Source: Linnemannia elongata (taxonomy: Eukaryota > Mortierellomycota > Mortierellomycetes > Mortierellales > Mortierellaceae). From it: a DNA stretch of 64,000 nt. The notes under the pieces are model-generated. The model saw only the letters and a program-made list of their open reading frames with translations, did no database searches and was not told where the DNA came from. Location of the stretch: assembly GCA_036320915.1 (NCBI GenBank), contig JAXBDG010000015.1:868001-932000 (forward strand). The letters are read 5' to 3'. How positions within the stretch are numbered: the first letter of the stretch is position 1; every line of letters begins with the position of its first letter. This document shows, in pieces, positions 46,671-58,472 of the stretch. The position numbers were made by a program, and so were the translations under genes.

Positions 46671-49600
46671 ATGGACTGGGACTCATCACGCGAATACGAC
46701 TCGCGGACATTCTCAGAAGACTACAACTTGCATGGAGCCTCAAGAAGGTCGGAAGACCATCCCAGCGCGACACAGGATGAGCATGGCTTCCTGCGTGACC
46801 TCCGCGGGCACGATGGCGACGACGACGACGACAGGAGTATCGATAATGCAGACATGGACCTTATTGAGCAAATTTTCGAGGGTAAACCACCTCGGCAACC
46901 CACTTATCAGCGACGGGGTGGTGCGCGACGGGCCACTCACCAGACGGATGAGAACTCTGGTAAGGTGTTGTGGATTGTGGTTATTGTTTTTGTGAGTTTC
47001 GCGTTTTGAAGATATGTTATCTTTTGTTCAGATCATTGATCGTTGTCCCTGCCTGTACTTTAACAGTTTCATCGATGATGCGATACATGTTGGAAGGATC
47101 ACAGGACCCTATCGACATACAGGAGTCACCAGCTTTTGACCCAACACGACTCCACACAGGATCCCATATTGACCAACAGGTGCCCCTTGGAGACGACGCC
47201 AACGAGGACCATTTCAGAGACTGGTCTGGAAGCACGCCCAAACGCCAGATGCGACACATAGTAAGGAAGATTATTCGACTGTTTAATTTGGCTTGCAATG
47301 TCGACGACAGACATTTGACGATATTGACAAATTGCTGTTTTGCTGTATTTCTAAGCGATTCCTAGTCTGAAAACATCAAGATACCCAAGGCGTCTCCCTT
47401 TGCGAAACGAAGTCAGCTTCCTACCAGACAATCCTCCGAACACATACCTAGGTTGGCTGTGCGGCATACCAGAGGCGTGTCCATCGATGGTAACTCTATC
47501 CTCATAGCCTGGGGCAAAGGAAGGCTTATTTAACCACTAAATAATACCTTGTTTTTTGTGTCACGCAAGCCAACGCTCACTTTTCTCTGATATATCGCTT
47601 TTAGATGGACCTAAAATGATGGCGTTGCCAATGTCCAGTATACCGACCAGAGCAAGGGCAGGATCTGGAGCAGGACAAGGAACACCCCCCGTCACCTTTG
47701 CAACCAAGGTCACAACACGGCCCATCGACAGAAGCCATAGGGACCAACAACAACAACAACAACCCAAACCTATTTTCCGATCTGCAATGAAGCCGCCTAG
47801 TGGTACCTTGGGAGCCAATAGTCAGCTGCAACGGAAACTGGGACGGCATATCCAATTGCCAACTGAACTTTCAGAAGACGATGATGACAACAGTGAAGAA
47901 GAACAAAGGGATCGGGATGGGGATGGGGATGATGATGTTGGCAAAGAGAGCCAGCCCTCACCGACTGTTGTCAACTATACTCAGGATCAGGATCCTCCAG
48001 AAGCTGAAGATATCGCTGATACTGTGCCCTTATCGACAGGGACTGTACCAGAGCCAGCACCAATGCCAGCATCGGTGCCGGGACCTACACGGTTCACGCG
48101 GATCTCAAAGCCAAACGTGTCCTCTTCATCGTCCCCTAGCAAGAAACCCATCGCGACCATCCCCACTCCTCAGGATACTCCACAGGATGACGGGAATGAG
48201 GTATAGAAATCACTTTGTTGAACTGTATTCAGTTGTAGTACATTACGAAGTACTCATTGGAACTCTCACTCTTTGGCCCATATTCGAATACCTGTAGGAG
48301 GCACAAAAGTCAGTCAAAGAACTCAAGGCGCTGCTCAGGAAACTAGGTTTGATGCCCCTTTCGACCACACTGGACACGGCCCTTGAAGGCCTGGATGACG
48401 CAACGGTCAAGAAAGGCGGCCTCTGTGAGATGATGATGCTGGTCCAAAAGCTGGGAGCCATGTGTGAGAAACAAAAAGAGGTCATTCACCAAATGACGGA
48501 TCAAATCATTGCAGGAGAGACTCGTTCTCAGCAACCCGTGGTTGACTCAGAAGCAGAAGAGAAACTGCGGAAAGTGCATAGACAGCTGGCTGATGTTCAG
48601 GTAAGAGACAGGCACTGTGTTTTAGTTGACAGATCGCGTGATACTAGTATACATGGTTTTCTGAGTCGACCGCTGTTTTTACTTTCGCGTGTTCTTGTTA
48701 TAGAATGAGCTGGAGGAGTCGAAGAAGGCCAACTTTGAATTAGAACTGGAGGTAGACTACTTGCGCCAGACCGCCGAGGAAGAAGTTAACAGCAATGAGG
48801 CTGCAGAACCAATAACAACACCGGGCAACAAAAATATTGTCGACGCATCAAGTCAAGTCAGTGGATCCTGGGCAACCACAGAAGCCGCCGCCATATTGCT
48901 ACTCTCAAAGACCAAGCCGAGCAAAGATACCGATTCAACATCAAATCCTTCCCGCTCCTCACCCAAGACAGAAGCAGAGCCCTCGTCACCAACACAAGTT
49001 TCGTCTGCCGCATGGCGTGAACATATCCAAAAGATTGAACAGGAATTGGCAGCGCTCAAGACTTCTCTGGAACAGCAACGTCCCTCGCTCACTACTGACG
49101 AGACGCCGCTAAAGGGGAAGGCAGAGACGAAGGAGGTGGAGGCGCAGTTATTGTTGAAGGTAGAGGATTTGGAGGATCAGTTGTATGATGCCTTGTTGGA
49201 GAATCGGCGGTTGCAAGTCAAGATCAAGACTCTTGCTCGGGAGCTCCTTAGCACCAATATCGACCTTGGTAAGTAATTAGACGACATCTGCGCAGTGAAG
49301 CAGTTGAGCACAGATCTCTAACGTTCGCCCACTTTCAACTCTTTCGTAAATAGTCGCCGAAGACCAAAAGGTGCAGGTGACGAAACACGAAACAACAATG
49401 CTCAAGGACGTCATGCTCCGTCTAGGAGTCGAGGCACCACAACAAGTCATGTCAGCACTGGACGAGATTCAACGGATCCTTCAAGATGTACCTCGCCAAC
49501 GACGGTTTATTGCAAAAGCCGAAAAGATTATTTGGGAGTCTGAAATTCAAGAAGGAACTGTCCGAGTACAACGGCATTCGCAAAGTGGTGTTGGAGATGA

Positions 49601-49823
49601 CGACTTGAAGAAGCAGAAGAGGCAACAGCAGCAACAGCACCAGCAGGGCGATGTAACATTGGTGATGGATGGTAGTGAGTTGCCAATTAAGCCTGGACGA
49701 ACCTGTTCGGAAGGATATGAGGCGACGTTGCAGAGGTTGAGGGAGTGGAGCGAGTTATTGGATGTCTTGAATCATGTTAAGTTTGTCGACGACTTTGATG
49801 ATAACGCCACCGTCCTGGCCTAA
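46671..49823 (+). CDS. Coiled-coil protein of unknown function (846 aa)
   Basis: Seven exons: 46671-46959, 47067-47260, 47366-47489, 47605-48200, 48298-48600, 48704-49268 and 49354-49823, all in frame. I do not recognise the family with confidence. Residues 1-~390 are disordered, with acidic runs (DGDDDDD, EDDDDNSEEEQ) and Ser/Pro/Thr linkers. From exon 5 on the protein is helical: EAQKSVKELKALLRKLGLMP, MLVQKLGAMCEKQKEVIHQM, EKLRKVHRQLADVQNELEES, HIQKIEQELAALKTSLEQQR, VEDLEDQLYDALLENRRLQV, and a C-terminal helical region (VMLRLGVEAPQQVMSALDEI onward). The pattern of a short LLR..G..PL box followed by coiled coils and a helical C-terminus is reminiscent of CEP70/Mcp6-type microtubule-organising proteins; this is weak inference. 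Stop codons of this gene and VPS71 are 27 nt apart, convergent. Confidence 0.8.
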
Positions 49824-49850
49824 TAAACCCTTGCCCCTTTTCTCCTTCTC

Positions 49851-50617
49851 TCATACCGTCAGTTTCATGCATCTAATTATGTATAGGAACAATGGATTGA
49901 AGGACAAGCTGTCAGAAGGGGTGTACAACAATCCATGATACTCAGAAGGAATGGCCGACCAAGACACAGAGCAACAAACTTGCCTGGTGTCCTGGTGAAC
50001 TTTGAGACAGGGTAGTCCACAATACCGCATCCCACATCGGTTGCAGGAGTAAAGGCCCCGCCACCCACAGACGCTGCAAAGCCGTCGCGCAGGATATCGA
50101 CTAGGTCCCATGTCGGCAGTCAGGTACGAAGGCTCCTCTGGGTCCTGATTGGCAATCCCAGACTCCAGAATCAACATCCTGAGTGACTTTGTCGGCGGCA
50201 ATGATACACCTCCATAACCTCTTCCTCCACGTCGCGTGTTGGACTTGATAGGTTCTACACCACTACCACCTATCATGGAGTTCCTTTGACCACTGCTGCG
50301 GACCCTCGCGCCAACCTGATGTGTTGATATACCACCACTGATGTTACTCGTCATCGCCGTCGTCACTTGTCCGCCAACAGTAGCACCACCTTGTGCAACA
50401 TCCAAGACTCTGGTGTTGAGTGTAGCCGGTCCCGGAACCGCAGCCGTCGCTTCTGCGGTGGCAATAATGGCCTCAAACTCTGTCCGCGCCACAAAGTTGT
50501 CGCGTTCAAGAGAATCTAGGTATTGTTTACGTTGCCAGGCCCGAGACTCTTGGTCCAGCTGGGCTCCTACTTTTGTGAGCAGTGGAAAGAAAAGGGATTG
50601 TAAGAGGAAGGGGAAGG

Positions 50618-50656
<39 letters not shown>

Positions 50657-50931
50657 GGAACAAATTAAACTGTACAGAAACGACTTTTGTCGGACCTTTT
50701 TTTGGGGACAAGGTTTGTGCATGGTTTGTGCATGGTTTTCATTTGAGGTGAGAGCACAGACCTGACCCTGAACAGCTGGGTCCGCAACTCAGTGACCACC
50801 AGTATCGTGGCCCCCTCCCTGTTTCTTTTTTGTCTATGTTCTTGTGTTTCTGACTTGAAAAATGTCACTCGTGTTGTACCTTTCGTTGCTCTCTCAAGCC
50901 GCTTGGCCATTGTTCCTGGGGGGGTTTTCAT
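49851..50931 (-). CDS. VPS71: HIT-type zinc finger protein VPS71/ZNHIT1, SWR1 complex subunit (219 aa)
   Basis: Three exons: 50931-50880, 50569-49984 and 49872-49851. The N-terminus MKTPPGTMAKRLERATKVGA with a basic helix and LDSLERDNF matches the family. A long Gly/Ser/Thr/Ala linker follows, then PSYLTADMGPS and the HIT finger CSVCGWRGLYSCNRCGMRYC, CLKVHQDTRC. The last zinc ligand Cys and the family tail (CMKLTV; CLKWTV in human ZNHIT1) appear only if the last intron (49983-49873) uses a GC donor, AG|GCAAGT, with acceptor ATTAG. GT-only splicing gives no Cys. The SWR1/SRCAP complex places histone H2A.Z in nucleosomes in the nucleus. Intron 1 contains an A34 run on the plus strand, poly-T on the coding strand. 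The DUF2009 gene ends 106 nt upstream on the same strand. Confidence 0.92.
49873..49983 (-). other. GC-AG intron of VPS71
   Basis: Donor context ACCAG|GCAAGT is the strong consensus of known GC-AG introns. Acceptor is ATAATTAG. Joining gives HQDTRCMKLTV and then a stop, matching the conserved end of the family; a GTTTGT donor three nt on would replace Cys by Gln. Confidence 0.85.
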
Positions 50932-51037
50932 TGTGAATGAGTGTTGGTTGTTTGAATGAGATGACAAGGGGAATGTCAAGGAATGAACAGAAAGAAAGGA
51001 GACATACTTCATTTATTAGCAAAATAAAGTAAAATAT

Positions 51038-53720
51038 CTATGACCAAGTCTCTCCATCAAATCCAGTGAATCCCTATCGAAACGAAGTAAGAAATGCAGT
51101 GGATGTGTTAGTTAGTAAGGGGGGTCCCATAGCTATTGTCCGTTCACAATTCCTCAATGCATTACACCATCATAAAATGACTTACAGTGAGCAAGAAGAT
51201 TGGGAAGAAAGCCTTCTTCTCGATCTGCGAGCACCAATTCCAGGCAGAAGTCAATCGTCCATCAATGCAGGATCCTACAACGATTGAAAAATAAAGCATG
51301 AAACACAACAGTTAATACCGAAAACTAGAATAACCACCGTAGCTGGCCTTGTTGTCATTGTTGCAAGACAAAAAGAGAGAGAAAGCGCACTCACCTGCAG
51401 AGAAAAAGTTGTCGGCTCCAGAACCGTCAAAGGCCATGCGGAAAAAATCGCAGACGATCGTTTTTCGCAAGTTGTTGACGCCACCAAAGGTGTCACGGAT
51501 ATAAGCGTTGATACCCTCATCCTCAGCAATCTTCTCAATCTTCTCCAGAGTTAAGATGATAGGGTTCAATATCCTAGCGACTTGGTTGTACTTGTCGATG
51601 AACATAAATGCGTTGGGCACGTTGCTGTCACCGAGATGGATCACTGAACTTCCAACCCACACGCCGGCCTTCTGTTGAGCCTTGTGGAGAATGGTGTGCA
51701 TCGCCTTGGAGACGTTGGGGCAGTACTGGAGACGCTGCAATCCCTGTCCAGTGTCACGAAGGCGATAGTCGTTGTCGAGCATGTCCATGTCCGAGAGGGT
51801 CCAGAGGTAGAACATCTCGTGCGCAATCTCACGCCACAGATTGAGTGTCTGGTTGATGTACCAGTACTGAGTCTCATGTCCGTGTGTCAAACGTGCTCCC
51901 TGCTGGCCCGATCGAATAGCAAGTGAGAATCCCTCCTCGATGCTGGTGGGATTGAAGTACTTTGTCAAATACTTGAGCATCTTGTCGCAAGGGTCACTAT
52001 CATTGACAAGGTAATAGGTTAGTCGTTTTCCTGCTGTATCCACTTTTCTACAAACTAAAAGCACAAGAATGGTTCACATACCGGTTCGTCCTGAGGAAAC
52101 TGTGGTTATCGCCGATAGAGTAGAGGCAGACCTTGATCTCGTCGGGGGTGAGGTTTCCGTTGGCGTACTTTCGGCTGAGCGCCTCAATGGCCCTCTCCTT
52201 TTTCCTGATTTCCAGCTGGATCTGTTGACGATTCTTTCCGTCCGAGATGATCTCCTTTGTGGCATCGGCCACCAGATCGTTCTTCAAAACATCCAGACCG
52301 CCTCTCTCCTGCAAGTAGCTATAAACTGTCTTGATGGGGATGACACAGTTGAACCCCAGGGTCGATTCGATCTCCTCCATGTTCGAGTCCATAAGCATGT
52401 ACATCAGCTTTCCGTAGGCGCTCCTCATCTTCTCAGGGTTCATGATCTTGTGGCGACGACCGATCTCGAAAATGACTTGGAAAAACTCTTCATTGTCCTC
52501 GAAACTCTTGTCTGCAAACAACTCTTGACCGCGGCGATAATCGTTAGCGACTAGCAAGACGTAAGAGTGAGGGCAATTGATATTAGTGCATTGCAAGAAG
52601 GGTCCGTGTTATGTTCCTGAAACATTAGTCCAAAGTAGGTTCATTAGGATTAAACAAAGTGGAACGTACCGACGAGTCCAGAGATGATGGCACAGAGGTC
52701 CTTGATCTGGTGAACGATACGCTTGGACTTGCTGGTGTACGAGAGGATGTCGACCTTGTCCGTGTATTCGCTCACATTCAAAGCCGCTTCGAGGCTATAT
52801 TTGTATACGATCGTATTGTTTGTGTTGTTGGGAAAACGGAGGAGTGACGGATTAGAAATGAATTTTAAACAGGAGTCGACACCAGAACACAGGGGAGGGG
52901 AGAGGTAAGGAGACAGACACAAAAGTGGCCAGGCGAACAGGCAGACAGAATGAACCTCCTTTGGCGATATTTCACGTCAATTCACACATTCTTTGTTGTG
53001 TTGACCCACAAAATATAACCAACGTCAAACAAAAATGTCCAAAAACAGCACTTACAGGCGCAACAGCTTTCGCTCAGTCAGATCCAAGCGCATTGGAATG
53101 TACTTTGAACGATCAATGACCCAGTCTCCAAAAGTGGAGGATCCGCTGGATACAATGACCTTGGACTCTGGAAGCTCAGCCAGCGTCTCCTCGCTCAACG
53201 AGCTGCCTTTGGATGTCGAAGTTGACATGCCGTTGACTGAGGGGGCGGGAGTGTCCTTGTTATCGGGCTTGTAGATCTCTTTCTTGATGTGTCGAACTCT
53301 GTTTCCGGTGCGATGGAGCATTGCTGTATTGTCGATGAATGAAAAGTAAGAAGGACAGGGTAATCAGCTTGCTTGTTCCATTGTAACTGTCGCATGTATT
53401 ATTTGGTGATGTGAGTATACAGGGTAAGGTGATGCAATCGTTGTTCGTGATTGTGATTGTGCATTACCGTAGCAGACCTCGCAGAACTCTTCGGCACACT
53501 GCTCGCAAGAGTAGAAGGACTCCTGGTCCTTGCATTCAACACAGAATCCCTCGGCGGTGGCCTGGGCCGCTGCGAGGTCCTCGTCCATTTGCGCAATGTC
53601 GGCCTTGGCGATGTCTTCAGCGGTGGTCTGGTTGGAGTCGTTATCGTCGAGGTCGTCATGGTCCTCACGCTGGAGGATCTCCTCGAGGCGGTGCTTCCGA
53701 TCAGCGTCGTTGCCCCACAT
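51038..53720 (-). CDS. B-box zinc finger / DUF2009 (UPF0652-type) protein (613 aa)
   Basis: Seven exons: 53720-53468, 53323-53056, 52794-52670, 52550-52082, 51996-51395, 51274-51186 and 51073-51038, all in frame. Residues 1-57 are acidic and helical. A B-box-like zinc finger follows, with Cys at 60, 63, 72, 75, 80 and 83 and His after the exon junction (MLHRTGNRVRHIKK). The rest is the large DUF2009 domain conserved from fungi to plants: RFDLTERK-like MRLDLTERKLLRLLEAALNV, YRRGQELF, GRRHKIMNPEKMR, NPTSIEEGFSL, THGHETQYWYINQTLNLWRE, VWVGSSVIHLGDSNVPNAF and the ending RLTSAWNWC and FLLTGFTGFDG. Such proteins are widely conserved but uncharacterised (for example the UPF0652 proteins of fission yeast); I assign no role. 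An in-frame Met 15 codons earlier (53765) is an alternative start. Confidence 0.93.
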
Positions 53721-53922
53721 GGTCGATAAATAGGAAGAGAGTGGGTGGGTGGGGGGTGTAGACACAGACGAAGGAAGGGTGAGGATGGAGTGGAGAGGAA
53801 GAGGAGGGGGAGGAGAAGGTTGGAGAGAGGGAAAAGAAGTGCGAAGAAATCAAATATAAAAATCTAAGCATATTTATTCCCAGTCCCACCCTTCTTCCTT
53901 CCTTCCTTCCTCTGTCAATTGC

Positions 53923-53972
<50 letters not shown>

Positions 53973-54888
53973 CTTTATCCTTTTTAATCGTTTTCTACGT
54001 CCTACTATTTTCTTGCTTTGTCTACTACAATTGTACTTCACCAGGGTGTCCATTCGAGCTTAGGGAGAGTGAGTTGTTCTTTCTATCGTCTATTTCATAT
54101 TGAATCAAGAATTATTTTCTGATACCTCAGAGAGATCAGTGATGGTGCCTGGGTGTGATCGACCTTCTGTTGACTGACGATTTTTCTTAAGGGCGGGAGA
54201 AAACCGTTCTATTATCTGTGGCATTTCCCAATGGCACCGCCGTTCTTATTTTTCTTATGCTGCCGTTCTCCCACGTCCATTCCTAAAGTGAACGAAATAT
54301 GTTGTGGGTGGGGATTGTGCGCTTACCTCTCATATGCCACTTTTTTTCAGTTAATGGCACTGGTTGATACTCTTTCCATTTTTTTGGTGAGTGAGGTTCG
54401 CGATATGGGATAAATAGAAACAAGTAGAGCGATATCACTCTATCATTGTTGCATGGGAAGGAGAATTCTTTTTCAAAAAGACGCTGAGCGCTGGGCTGTC
54501 TTTAACTGCGTGGGATAGATAACTTTCATGAACAAGAGGAGCACTAGTTCTATTGTATGTGAGAATAAGGAATTGGGCCAAGGCTCAAATTGTGGCTGTG
54601 GTGGAATGGACGAGCAATAACCAGCCCCTTAACCTTTGCTCAGCGGTCAGTGCGCTATAGGGATCATCGCGTCAGGTCAACGTTCTTTCCTTCCATACTT
54701 ACTTCGTCTTCTTTCCTTTTCCTTCACAGTCTTCTTTGTCTTGAAACTCTTCTTCAAACCACATTTCTTTTCATATACACTCACTCACACCCTTACAAAC
54801 ACACTCGTTCCCACGCCTACAAACAAAGGCAGCACAAAGGACATCTGTTCGCATCGTCCATACTCCTTCCTCTCTCTCGTTTGAACCC
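53721..54888. promoter_or_regulatory. Divergent intergenic region
   Basis: 1.2 kb between the DUF2009 gene (minus) and the HAM1-like gene (plus). It carries a (CT)19 tract at 53931-53968, CTTCC repeats just before it, and a C/T-rich leader ending at the plus-strand ATG. No gene seen. Confidence 0.45.
53931..53968 (+). repeat. (CT)19 microsatellite
   Basis: Pure CT dinucleotides, about 210 nt upstream of the DUF2009 start codon. A second such tract lies at 30391-30458, also in a divergent promoter. Confidence 0.85.
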
Positions 54889-57800
54889 ATGGACATCTTC
54901 CAGGCCTCCTGGCCCTTCAACGACACAAAGACGCCCACCACCCCAACGTACGTCTCCTCCAGATTCGATATGCCCAGGTACCTTTATCTCTCTACTGTTT
55001 GGTACTTCTAAACGTATGCTTGAAGAGCACGGCCAAGGACCATTTGCTGACATGTTGCTTATCCCATGTTCGAACGACGGAAATAGACCAAGCTTGTACT
55101 CGCAGCTGGCTCGACCCAAAGCCGAACAAGAGTTTCTGCAGGCGCTTATTGCTCCACTCGATGGCCGCCCCAGCGACGGACTGTCCCCGCAGGACCCCTT
55201 CCAGGTCATTTACCGCCACCTGCACGAGAAACACTACATCGACAGGCTGATCCATGCATTTTACCACCGGCCTACCCGCTCACAGCAGCTGAGCAGCAGC
55301 CCCGCCGACCTTGGTCGTATTGCATTCCGTAAGTGTGTGAACATGACGACCGATGCCCACGGGGTCAGACTGATGGGGAAAAGACGAGTCTGTTTGAGTG
55401 GTTGCTCTGATAGTGATGGCGATGATGACGAAAATGATGATGGTATTTGAAGTGACCATTGCACCTGTTTAAAGTGTTCCGCTGTGATGGGATCAGGCAC
55501 CAGTTAAAAAAGGAGAGAACTACTCACCTATGCATGTCTTCTCATCATCGACACGCTCTTATCTAGACAACAAGGTCCGCGTGATCTACCCTCACCCCTC
55601 CGAAATAGGCCAGGCTATCGACCAGGTCCGCGCCCTGAGCACCAAGGAACCAGCACCCCTCTTGCTCTACCTCTTGACTTCGCCCGAGCTGCGCTTCCGT
55701 CTTTGCATGATTGCCCATCTCATCGAGGTAGCCTTCAATATCGGAAACGGTACCTGGGATGGCGAAAGCCCTCGACATCTGACTCGAGAAGATTCAGACT
55801 ATGCCCTGCAAAAGCTCCAGGATCTATTCCAGGAGCTGTTCCAGAAGCCTGACGAACAAGCTAGTTTGCGACGATTCTTGACGATTCTTCACGAATGGGT
55901 CTCCACGACAGTCGACGTGGACGAGGAAGAAGTTACCGAGACAGAGAGTGATCAGAGTCGACATTTCGAGGGCGAATCCGCCACGAATAGATTCAAGCTG
56001 AGGATCCCACACGTCGTAAAGGAGATCTTCCCAAGCTGGAGCCCCATCCTTTATGAAATGCAAAACATCAAGGTGTCTGCCATTGGCGACATCAGACTTC
56101 ATCATGAGGTTTCGGACCTCTACCGGTTCCTGTTTCTCTCCCTCGACAATCGCAATCTTGCTTTCGCTACTGATTGGGTTAACGAAGCGCGTAATGTCCT
56201 CAGTCCGATCCAGGGGACTCTCTCCTCAGAAAAGTACCGCGGACCTGCCCACCGACTCATGCGCGAGGTCGTCTGTATGACCGACCAGCTCTGGGAAGGC
56301 GGAGGGGCGACAGACACAAGTCTCGCGGCCGAGAAGTGCTTGACCATCCTGATCCAAAAGTCCCTTCAAGGCTCGACCGGTTTGGCTGATTCCGGGGCAG
56401 GAGTGGGATCGAATGTTAGCTGGGATGTCATGCGCGACTTTGAGATCCTCATCCAAGCAGCCAGTCGCAACATTGCACCCATTCCCTTGCCGAGCATTGT
56501 CTGGAAGCGACCCAACTCGGAGGTGATTATGGATGCCGCCGTCCTTGAGTTTCCTCATCTCATGCCGAGCAACATCCATTTGAACACTACGACTGCCTAC
56601 GATCGACAGACCAACAAGTCGTGCCGCCTCTGGCATTTGAAGATGTAAGTCGTCGTAGCAGTTTGGGTTCCATTACCCATGTTTGCATTGAATTCATCAA
56701 TCAAAGCTACATGCCTGCATCAAGCTGCTGAAATCAATCGTCTATTTCTCTCTCGCAAAACCATAGTTCGGGACTGGAAGTCGAGGCCAAGAAGGTGGCT
56801 TACAGCTACACGAGCAAGTCGTTTCTAGGAGGTAATATGATGGACGAGGGAGAGCTTGACTTGGTCATTCCTCCCAACTGCCTGGACATTGACGTGAGCT
56901 TCGTCCTGACTCCTCCTGTTGTCCGCCGAGGAACCGTCACCGCGCTTCGGGCCGCTGTCGATACCATCGGACACAGACACCCCATTGCCTCTGCTGCACG
57001 CGAGAACCTCTTCACGACCAGCCTTGAAAGCCAGAACAACCAACTCAGTCGAAGACGGTCAATCTCCCGTACGCGCCTTGGCACCATGGCGTCCTCTCCT
57101 CGAGCGGTGCGATTCTCGGATACAACGGCGTTAGCCGCAGACGTTGGACGTGCCGCTGCGAGAACTGGTGTTCGAATCCGTCAACAAGTGCAGGAGACTA
57201 TCACTGAGGACTTTTGGTCTGCCACCAGGGAGGTTATCTCTCGTTTCCTCTATCCCAACCGACCGTACACGCCATCTACACAAAGTCAACAGCAACAGCG
57301 ACAGAACATTCCACGAGCTGATTCGAGCTCGGTTGGTCGACTGGCAGCGCAGGATCGGATGACTCTGGGTCGTCCTCGACGTCGGTTGTCGATTGGAAAT
57401 GGCTCTATTGGCGCTATCGGCCCTCTCGGTCCTATAAGCCCACGGCATATAGCAGAACTTCCAACGGCAACCGCGGCGCCAGCCACCACGGGATCTGGTC
57501 CTCCCGTCTTCCCTGACACTCAGACCCCTGCCTACTATGATCTTGTCGTAGAGCCCGCCGGCATGGCCCATCGAAAGTTTGTGGAGCTCAAGGAGTGCCG
57601 CATTAACCTTCGTCGCTTGAACGTGGATGTCATGGAGACACAGCACCCCGTCCTCCAAATGGTGTCCCATCCGATCATGGTTCGAAAGCTTCGCAAGGCT
57701 GTCGAGCGCACGTTGCGCGAGATGATGGTAGAGTTGGTCAACACTGTCAACACTGGAGTTGAGCAGATCATGGAATCCACCCGCGAGCCGCCACAGGACG

Positions 57801-57937
57801 ACGTTGAGGAAGTCCTTGAGCGACCGCGCCGGCGAGAGTCAGCGGCATCGATCCCGCAGCAATCGTATGAGCCTGCCCCGAAGTCTCCCTCGGGTGGCAT
57901 TGTCACGGCGATGCCTCTTTACTCTCGGGTCTACTAG
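54889..57937 (+). CDS. HAM1-like (DUF5923/DUF4449-type) fungal protein (849 aa)
   Basis: Four exons: 54889-54947, 55087-55328, 55567-56644 and 56767-57937, all in frame. Most of the protein is a large helical N-terminal region: FQVIYRHLHEKHYIDRLIHA, VRVIYPHPSEIGQAIDQVRA, LTSPELRFRLCMIAHLIEVA, FLFLSLDNRNLAFATDWVNE. A beta-rich part follows (LDLVIPPNCLDIDVSFVLTP), then an Arg/Ser-rich insert, and a C-terminal block FVELKECRINLRRLNVDVME, HPVLQMVSHPIMVRKLRKAV. This two-part layout corresponds to fungal proteins annotated with HAM1 N- and C-terminal domains, whose C-terminal part is related to lipid-binding BPI/LBP (TULIP) folds. A lipid-transfer role is therefore plausible but inferred. Family assignment is from memory of the pattern and less certain than the gene model. 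A short MDIFQASWPF exon gives the start. Confidence 0.78.
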
Positions 57938-58472
57938 GTGAGATCCAGCGCCCTTGCTTCCTTGCGACTTTCGAGGTAACTGTTGATTGACGTATTGCAA
58001 TCTTCATCGCTGTCTACTATAGACAATCATATACTCTTCTCCATTCACCAACATTGACTATGCGTGTTATCGCATTCTCAGCATATCCAGCACATATCAC
58101 ACAGCATATCCGCATTTCTCTTGGTTTCTTGTACCATTCTCATTCTTTCATTTTTCAGCCAGTGTGTCCATCCCACACGCTCAAGGACGTGCCAAGCGAA
58201 ATAAAAAGAATAAAAAAATCGACTTTCCCTTTTTGAGCCCCGCCTACTTTCTGTCTTGTTACTTTTGTTCTTCACACTTCATTCGTTTCTCAACACCAAC
58301 GACAACAACCAACTTCAGGACACCCAACACCAGCTACACACACACACGCACACACGAGACCGTCAACTCAACGTCTTACTTCTTCCCCAGACCCCCCAAA
58401 AGAATTACTACCCGCATCTTTGCAAACAGCACACAGACCCCATCTCCATAGATCACAAACCAGTAAACCCCA
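57938..58472. promoter_or_regulatory. MMM1 promoter and leader
   Basis: 535 nt between two plus-strand genes. A T-rich then CA/CT-rich leader (58250-58470), including a (CA)n stretch at about 58336-58355, precedes the MMM1 ATG. No gene seen. Confidence 0.45.

Noticed and set aside
49873..49980. VPS71 last intron spliced with a GTTTGT donor and CTGACAG acceptor
   Set aside because: Gives HQDTRQLVLQ..., losing the zinc-ligand Cys and the family tail that the GC-AG alternative restores.
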